Part shown: positions 14,320 through 17,612 of the stretch, one piece after another
Layout of the letters: each line of letters begins with the position of its first letter
Numbering within the stretch: the stretch's first letter is position 1
DNA from: Myxococcota bacterium
GTDB taxonomy: Bacteria; Myxococcota_C; UBA6777
Assembly (NCBI GenBank): GCA_963169055.1
Contig: CAUJFU010000179.1
Span: 1-17,612 of the forward strand
DNA length: 17,612 bases
Direction of reading: 5' to 3'
Notes under the pieces: model-generated
Seen by the model: the letters and a program-made list of their open reading frames with translations, nothing else
Told to the model about the DNA's origin: nothing
Database searches by the model: none
Program-made: the position numbers and the translations under genes

Positions 14320-14970
14320 ACGATACAGTGTGAAGTGTTCGCCTGAGGGGAGTGTGTAAGGGAGCGTTTCTAACAAGCGCAAAGTGTCGGGTATATCGGG
14401 CTTTGTGTGTGGAACTCCCCAATAAAGGATCTGTCCATCAGGTTCGAGGTAGTGGTGTAAAAAAGGCAAGAGTTCTGCGGGAGCGACAGCGCGAAAGGTG
14501 ATGCGTGCAAAAGGAATTGGAAGAGCTTCGATCTGTGGGTTTCCGACAAAGCGCACCGCACGAATATCGAGATGGGAAAGCTTGCATTGGAGGCGGACTT
14601 GTTGGAGAAAAGCTGCGCGGCGTTGGTGTGTTTCGAGTGCCGTCCATGAGAGTTGGGGCAAAGTAATCGCAAGTGGGATCACAGGGAATCCGGCACCTGC
14701 GCCGATATCGAGGATTTTTTGATGAGGCAAAAGATCTGTAAAACAACCGACGGCGATCAGCGAGTCGGTGAGATGGCGTTGAGAGAGTTCAGGGATGTCG
14801 TCTTTTCCCGTGAGTCGAATGGTACGGTTCCATTGTTGGAGCAGGCGCAAGTACCGTTCGAGTTGTTCGGCGAGGGTGTTTTGTTGGAGTGCGGTTTGCG
14901 CGGAAGGTGCGTTGTTGTACTTTGTGGCGTATTGGATAGCTTGTTCGATCCATTGTCGTTCTGAAGGCAT
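14290..14970 (-). CDS. rsmG: RsmG 16S rRNA (guanine-N7) methyltransferase
   Basis: The 226-residue protein is predicted to methylate N7 of G527 (E. coli numbering) in 16S rRNA with S-adenosylmethionine. It has WNRTIRLTG, RHLTDSLIA, the cofactor motif LDIGAGAGFPVIPLAI, LETHQRRAAFLQQV and FRAVAP. The frame is open further upstream to 15237, but that part overlaps the kinase gene and has no family character. The ATG at 14970 gives the normal length, although its ribosome site is weak. It lies 61 bp after the kinase on the same strand. rsmG is often found near bacterial origins together with mnmG and parAB; those partners are absent here. The C-terminal codons fall within the 40-bp repeat array. 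Confidence 0.92.
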   Translation of the reverse strand: MPSERQWIEQAIQYATKYNNAPSAQTALQQNTLAEQLERYLRLLQQWNRTIRLTGKDDIPELSQRHLTDSLIAVGCFTDLLPHQKILDIGAGAGFPVIPLAITLPQLSWTALETHQRRAAFLQQVRLQCKLSHLDIRAVRFVGNPQIEALPIPFARITFRAVAPAELLPFLHHYLEPDGQILYWGVPHTKPDIPDTLRLLETLPYTLPSGEHFTLYRIGRNDRREV

Positions 14971-15031
14971 GGTTGGGCTGCTCGCTTGGTTTGGGTGGGG
15001 TTTGTGTGATCTGATCTTGTTCGAGCGGATC

Positions 15032-17107
15032 TTATTTCCAACGTAACTTGAGGGCCGGTGTGATGGGCGATTCTGCTTGAAGAATGCGTCGAAAAACGAT
15101 CTGTTGGGCGGCTGGTTGTTGGAGGCATCGTTGCACCGAAAAACCTGTTGGGCATTGTTTGAGCAAGAACTCTGTTTTTCCAGACCACATCTCGATCTCG
15201 CAGGCGCTTTGACATCCCGATACAAAAAAACCGTCAATATATAGGAAAGCCCACGGTCGGATGAAGATACGCTGTCGGAAGCGTTTCAAATCAAGGGTGA
15301 TCTTTTGTTGGAAAGGAGAGCGCGAGATCGTGATCAGAAAAGTTTTGCGCAAGCGTACGCGGAGATCTTGACAAAGGACGCGGTAGTTTCCCGGGAAAAG
15401 TCGGTGGTTGGCTTGCAGCGGGATGGGGTCTTGGTTTTGCTCTTTGGGGAAAAACAGCAAGACTTCTAGGCAAGTAGAAGGCCACGCAAAGAGAGTGCGG
15501 ATCTTGAGCGACTTTGTTGGAGCTTTTTTTCTTCGGGCAGGGGCGGCTTCGTTGGAGGGATTCATTGGATGCGGGTGGGATGGAGAGAGTGTGTTTTTGC
15601 GCCGAACAGCGGGAGTTTGTGATTTTTGCAAGGCCAAAGTGGTTTCTGCTGTCGGTTTGCTTGGCGTTTTTTGAGTGATTGCTTTTTTGGATGGGAGCAT
15701 TGGAGAGGGTTTGGATAGGTTGTGCAGAGGGGGTGGGGAGAAGCGAGCAGGCGGGGACAAGCGTAGATCAAAAGCGGTTTGGGTGGGGTGCAGTTGGGTG
15801 CGTTGGTAGAACAAAAACGCCACAAAGCCGCTCCCTACAAACAAGACGGCGAGGAGCCACAGAAACGATCCCGCCCACGTACGGCTTCCAAGGAGAGTTT
15901 CTGTTTGATCATTTGGCAGCGGGAGGGCAAAGGGCGATTCTGCTTGTGGAAGTTCAGAAGAGGAAGATTGCAGCTTCAACGTGAAGGAGGGAAAGGGTTG
16001 AGTGAGGAGGGCCAAACAAGCATCCAATGTGCGGAAGCGATCTTGGGCCCGATAAGCCAAACAGCCATGAAGGATCTCTTGGAGTTCTTCGGGCATTCGC
16101 AAGACAAGAGAAGGCAAGCCCTGCGGATGGAGTTGATAAAGTTCGAATAAGTTGCTTGCGGGAAAGGGCAATTGTCCAGTCAAAAGCTGATACAAGATCA
16201 CGCCAAGGGAAAAGATATCAGATCGTTGGTCGATGTCTTCTCCCCTCGCTTGTTCGGGTGACATGTACCAGAGGGTACCCAAGATCACCCCCGAGCTCGA
16301 TAGTTCGGTGCCGTTTTTGTTGGTGTCTTTCGAGAGGCCAAAATCGAAAAGCTTCGCTTGAAGTTTGTTTTGCGGATCAACGGTTAACATGACGTTGTTG
16401 GGTTTGAGATCGCGATGAATCACGCCTTGTATGTGGGCTTCACGAAGCGCACTAGCGATCTGGGAAAAGATCAACAAAGCTTCTTCGGACGCCAAAGGAC
16501 CACGCTCACTATACTTTTGTAAAGTGATTCCTTGCAGCAGTTCCATGATCATGTACTGCGCGATCAAGATGCCTTCTTCTTTGTGTTCGCCATAGCCGTA
16601 GACTTTTACGCTGTGTGGGCTGTGCAAGCGCGCAAGGGCTGCGACTTCTCGTTCAAAACGCACACAAAGATCGCGTTGCGTGATCTCCTTGTTCAGTTTG
16701 ATCGCAACTTCTCGTAGAGGAGGGCCGCCTTTTCGCAGAGCGATGGCTCTGTAGACTTCTCCCATCCCTCCCCCACCGATCCATTCGCGCAACCGATAAT
16801 AGATACCGTCGCAAGTCAGCGTTTTGTTACTCAAAGGCCCTGTCAGGCGTGTTTGGCAATCACGACAGAACGAGGCTGCTTCTTGTGTTGTTTGGCAGGT
16901 TGGCTCACGGCAGGTAAACCAACGTAAAAGATCAGCTTGACAGTGTTGACAGTGCTCTTGAAAAAGCGTGTTTTTTCCGCCGCATCGAAGGCAAGTTGCA
17001 CTTGCGATCTTTTGGATTGCAAGCGAATGTAGAAGAAAAGGCTCGTTTCTTTCGATGTGCTGTGGTGTATCGAGCGCGGAGATAAAAAGGGGAGCGTTCT
17101 CTTTCAT
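15032..17107 (-). CDS. Membrane Ser/Thr protein kinase with N-terminal zinc ribbons and PEGA-like tail
   Basis: The 691-residue protein is a predicted Hanks-type kinase. The N-terminus has eight paired cysteines (C39/C42/C53/C56 and C66/C71/C81/C84), suggesting two zinc ribbons. The kinase domain (~102-375) is complete: GGGGMGEVY loop (111-119), VAIK with K137, HRDLKPNN with catalytic D233, DFG (255-257), and GTLWYMSPEQARG. A membrane helix lies near 414-435, then a Pro/Lys/Thr-rich linker to about 540, and a beta-rich region with PWAFLYIDGFFVSG that resembles a PEGA repeat, probably outside the cytoplasmic membrane. The ATG at 17107 has only a weak GGGA ribosome site. Its promoter must lie in the shared region with the rRNA promoters on the other strand. 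The signal and substrates are unknown. Confidence 0.9.
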   Translation of the reverse strand: MKENAPLFISALDTPQHIERNEPFLLHSLAIQKIASATCLRCGGKNTLFQEHCQHCQADLLRWFTCREPTCQTTQEAASFCRDCQTRLTGPLSNKTLTCDGIYYRLREWIGGGGMGEVYRAIALRKGGPPLREVAIKLNKEITQRDLCVRFEREVAALARLHSPHSVKVYGYGEHKEEGILIAQYMIMELLQGITLQKYSERGPLASEEALLIFSQIASALREAHIQGVIHRDLKPNNVMLTVDPQNKLQAKLFDFGLSKDTNKNGTELSSSGVILGTLWYMSPEQARGEDIDQRSDIFSLGVILYQLLTGQLPFPASNLFELYQLHPQGLPSLVLRMPEELQEILHGCLAYRAQDRFRTLDACLALLTQPFPSFTLKLQSSSSELPQAESPFALPLPNDQTETLLGSRTWAGSFLWLLAVLFVGSGFVAFLFYQRTQLHPTQTAFDLRLSPPARFSPPPLHNLSKPSPMLPSKKAITQKTPSKPTAETTLALQKSQTPAVRRKNTLSPSHPHPMNPSNEAAPARRKKAPTKSLKIRTLFAWPSTCLEVLLFFPKEQNQDPIPLQANHRLFPGNYRVLCQDLRVRLRKTFLITISRSPFQQKITLDLKRFRQRIFIRPWAFLYIDGFFVSGCQSACEIEMWSGKTEFLLKQCPTGFSVQRCLQQPAAQQIVFRRILQAESPITPALKLRWK

Positions 17108-17182
17108 GCGATCCCAGTATCGTTTCTTGTCTGTATTCTTCTAATCTTTTCAATCAAGTATGAAGAAGATGAAGAAAAGTCG

Positions 17183-17215
17183 TTGACTTTTGAAAAGGTC
17201 GCGTATAGATATACG
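17183..17215 (+). promoter_or_regulatory. Putative sigma-70 promoter with overlapping palindrome, first of the rRNA-type tandem set
   Basis: TTGACT (17183-17188) is followed by TATAGA (17204, 15-bp spacer) or TAGATA (17206, 17-bp spacer). The -10 region overlaps the inverted repeat CGTATA-GA-TATACG (17202-17215), a possible operator. Confidence 0.45.
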
Positions 17216-17307
17216 CCTCGCCTCGGGAGGAAAGCAAGCCTCCAAAACGGGCAAACAAAAAAACTTCTTGACGAAAACAACATCGTGAAGTAGTAAATCA
17301 ATCCCCT

Positions 17308-17333
17308 CTTCTGATACTTAAAAAGTATCGAAG
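17308..17333. other. Hairpin between tandem promoters
   Basis: GATACTT (17313-17319) pairs with AAGTATC (17323-17329) around three A residues, extended by CTTC/GAAG with one bulged T. No T-run follows on either strand, so this is more likely a leader hairpin or operator than a terminator. Confidence 0.45.
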
Positions 17334-17354
17334 AAAAAAGTCGGAAGAAAACGC

Positions 17355-17382
17355 TTGACAAATAAAAAAAGTCGAGTAAAAA
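17355..17382 (+). promoter_or_regulatory. Putative sigma-70 promoter, second of the tandem set
   Basis: A perfect TTGACA (17355-17360) is followed after 16 bp by TAAAAA (17377-17382). It lies 76 bp upstream of the next promoter, as in tandem rRNA promoters. Confidence 0.5.
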
Positions 17383-17430
17383 GATTCTCCCGATAAAAAC
17401 CTGCGAGGGTTAAAAAGTCGAAAAAAGACC

Positions 17431-17459
17431 TTGACAAATCGAAAAGGTTTTGCTAGACA
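17431..17459 (+). promoter_or_regulatory. Strong putative rRNA promoter with extended -10
   Basis: A perfect TTGACA (17431-17436), a 17-bp spacer and TAGACA (17454-17459) preceded by TGC give an extended -10 promoter. Transcription would start near 17466 and run into the boxA-like leader. Confidence 0.65.
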
Positions 17460-17612
17460 GAATCCTCGCCGCCTCGAAAAAGGCGAGAAAAACTTGATCT
17501 TTGAAAACTGAATAATAAGAGAGAGACTACGCGAAAGCGTAGTTGAGAGAAAGGCTCACGTCAAACGAAAAAGAATCTACGGAATCTTTTTCAACGACAA
17601 CAAAAAAATCGC
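17460..17612 (+). other. Probable rRNA operon leader (16S gene expected just beyond the window)
   Basis: After the promoter comes the stem CTCGCC/GGCGAG (17465-17487) and then TGATCTTTGAAAACTGAATA (17494-17513), a sequence type found in many 16S leaders that contains the boxA-like antitermination signal. A perfect hairpin ACTACGC-GAAA-GCGTAGT (17526-17543) with a GNRA tetraloop and a second stem GAAAAAGA/TCTTTTTC (17567-17592) follow. No start codon or coding frame is apparent. The 16S gene itself is not in view, so the call rests on leader character only. Confidence 0.7.

Noticed and set aside
14971-15237. N-terminal extension of RsmG by 89 residues
   Set aside because: It overlaps the kinase coding region on the same strand in another frame and lies outside the conserved methyltransferase; the ATG at 14970 gives normal length.

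Overview
The window looks like a chromosomal replication-origin region from a bacterium of about 50% GC, probably a deltaproteobacterial lineage such as Myxococcota or a relative. The taxonomic hints are a DUF4388/PATAN-type protein next to a TPR membrane protein, a zinc-ribbon Ser/Thr kinase with a GGGGMGEVY loop and a PEGA-like tail, and a large TolB-propeller/amidohydrolase. The phylum call is an inference from gene families only.

Left arm (1-5410, all genes on +): a gene-free stretch carrying REP-like palindromes; an ATGA-coupled pair encoding a MaoC-type enoyl-CoA hydratase and a CitE/CLYBL-type CoA-ester lyase; then a secreted protein of about 1,120-1,180 residues with a WD40-like propeller and a C-terminal amidohydrolase. 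A second copy of the REP-like element lies in frame in its 5' end.

Centre (5411-7290, no convincing gene): a dense candidate oriC. Between 5812 and 6610 I count 16 perfect DnaA boxes (TTATCCACA) and 7 one-mismatch boxes, many phased at exactly 12 bp. They form a left cluster (5812-6128, all forward) and a right cluster (6401-6610, reverse boxes then forward boxes around a perfect 7-bp-stem hairpin). An AT-rich segment with short iterons (6181-6400) lies between them and is the best candidate for the unwinding element. Base composition of the + strand switches from C-rich on the left to G-rich on the right, as expected where two replichores diverge. A 39-nt alternating purine-pyrimidine tract and a G-rich 39-bp minisatellite follow on the right. 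No dnaA, dnaN or parAB lies in the window.

Right arm (7291-17107): on -, a two-helix membrane protein of unknown function and mazG; on +, a TPR/zinc-ribbon membrane protein, a DUF4388-pseudopilin-like protein, phoH and ybeY, which together suggest an operon ending in rRNA-processing and ribosome-quality genes; on -, a membrane Ser/Thr kinase followed by rsmG (16S rRNA methyltransferase). ybeY and rsmG converge on a 40-bp tandem repeat array that forms the 3' ends of both.

Right edge (17108-17612): tandem sigma-70-type promoters and a leader with a boxA-like segment and hairpins, typical of the start of an rRNA operon. It is transcribed away from the origin, co-directionally with replication. 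The 16S gene itself would begin beyond the window.
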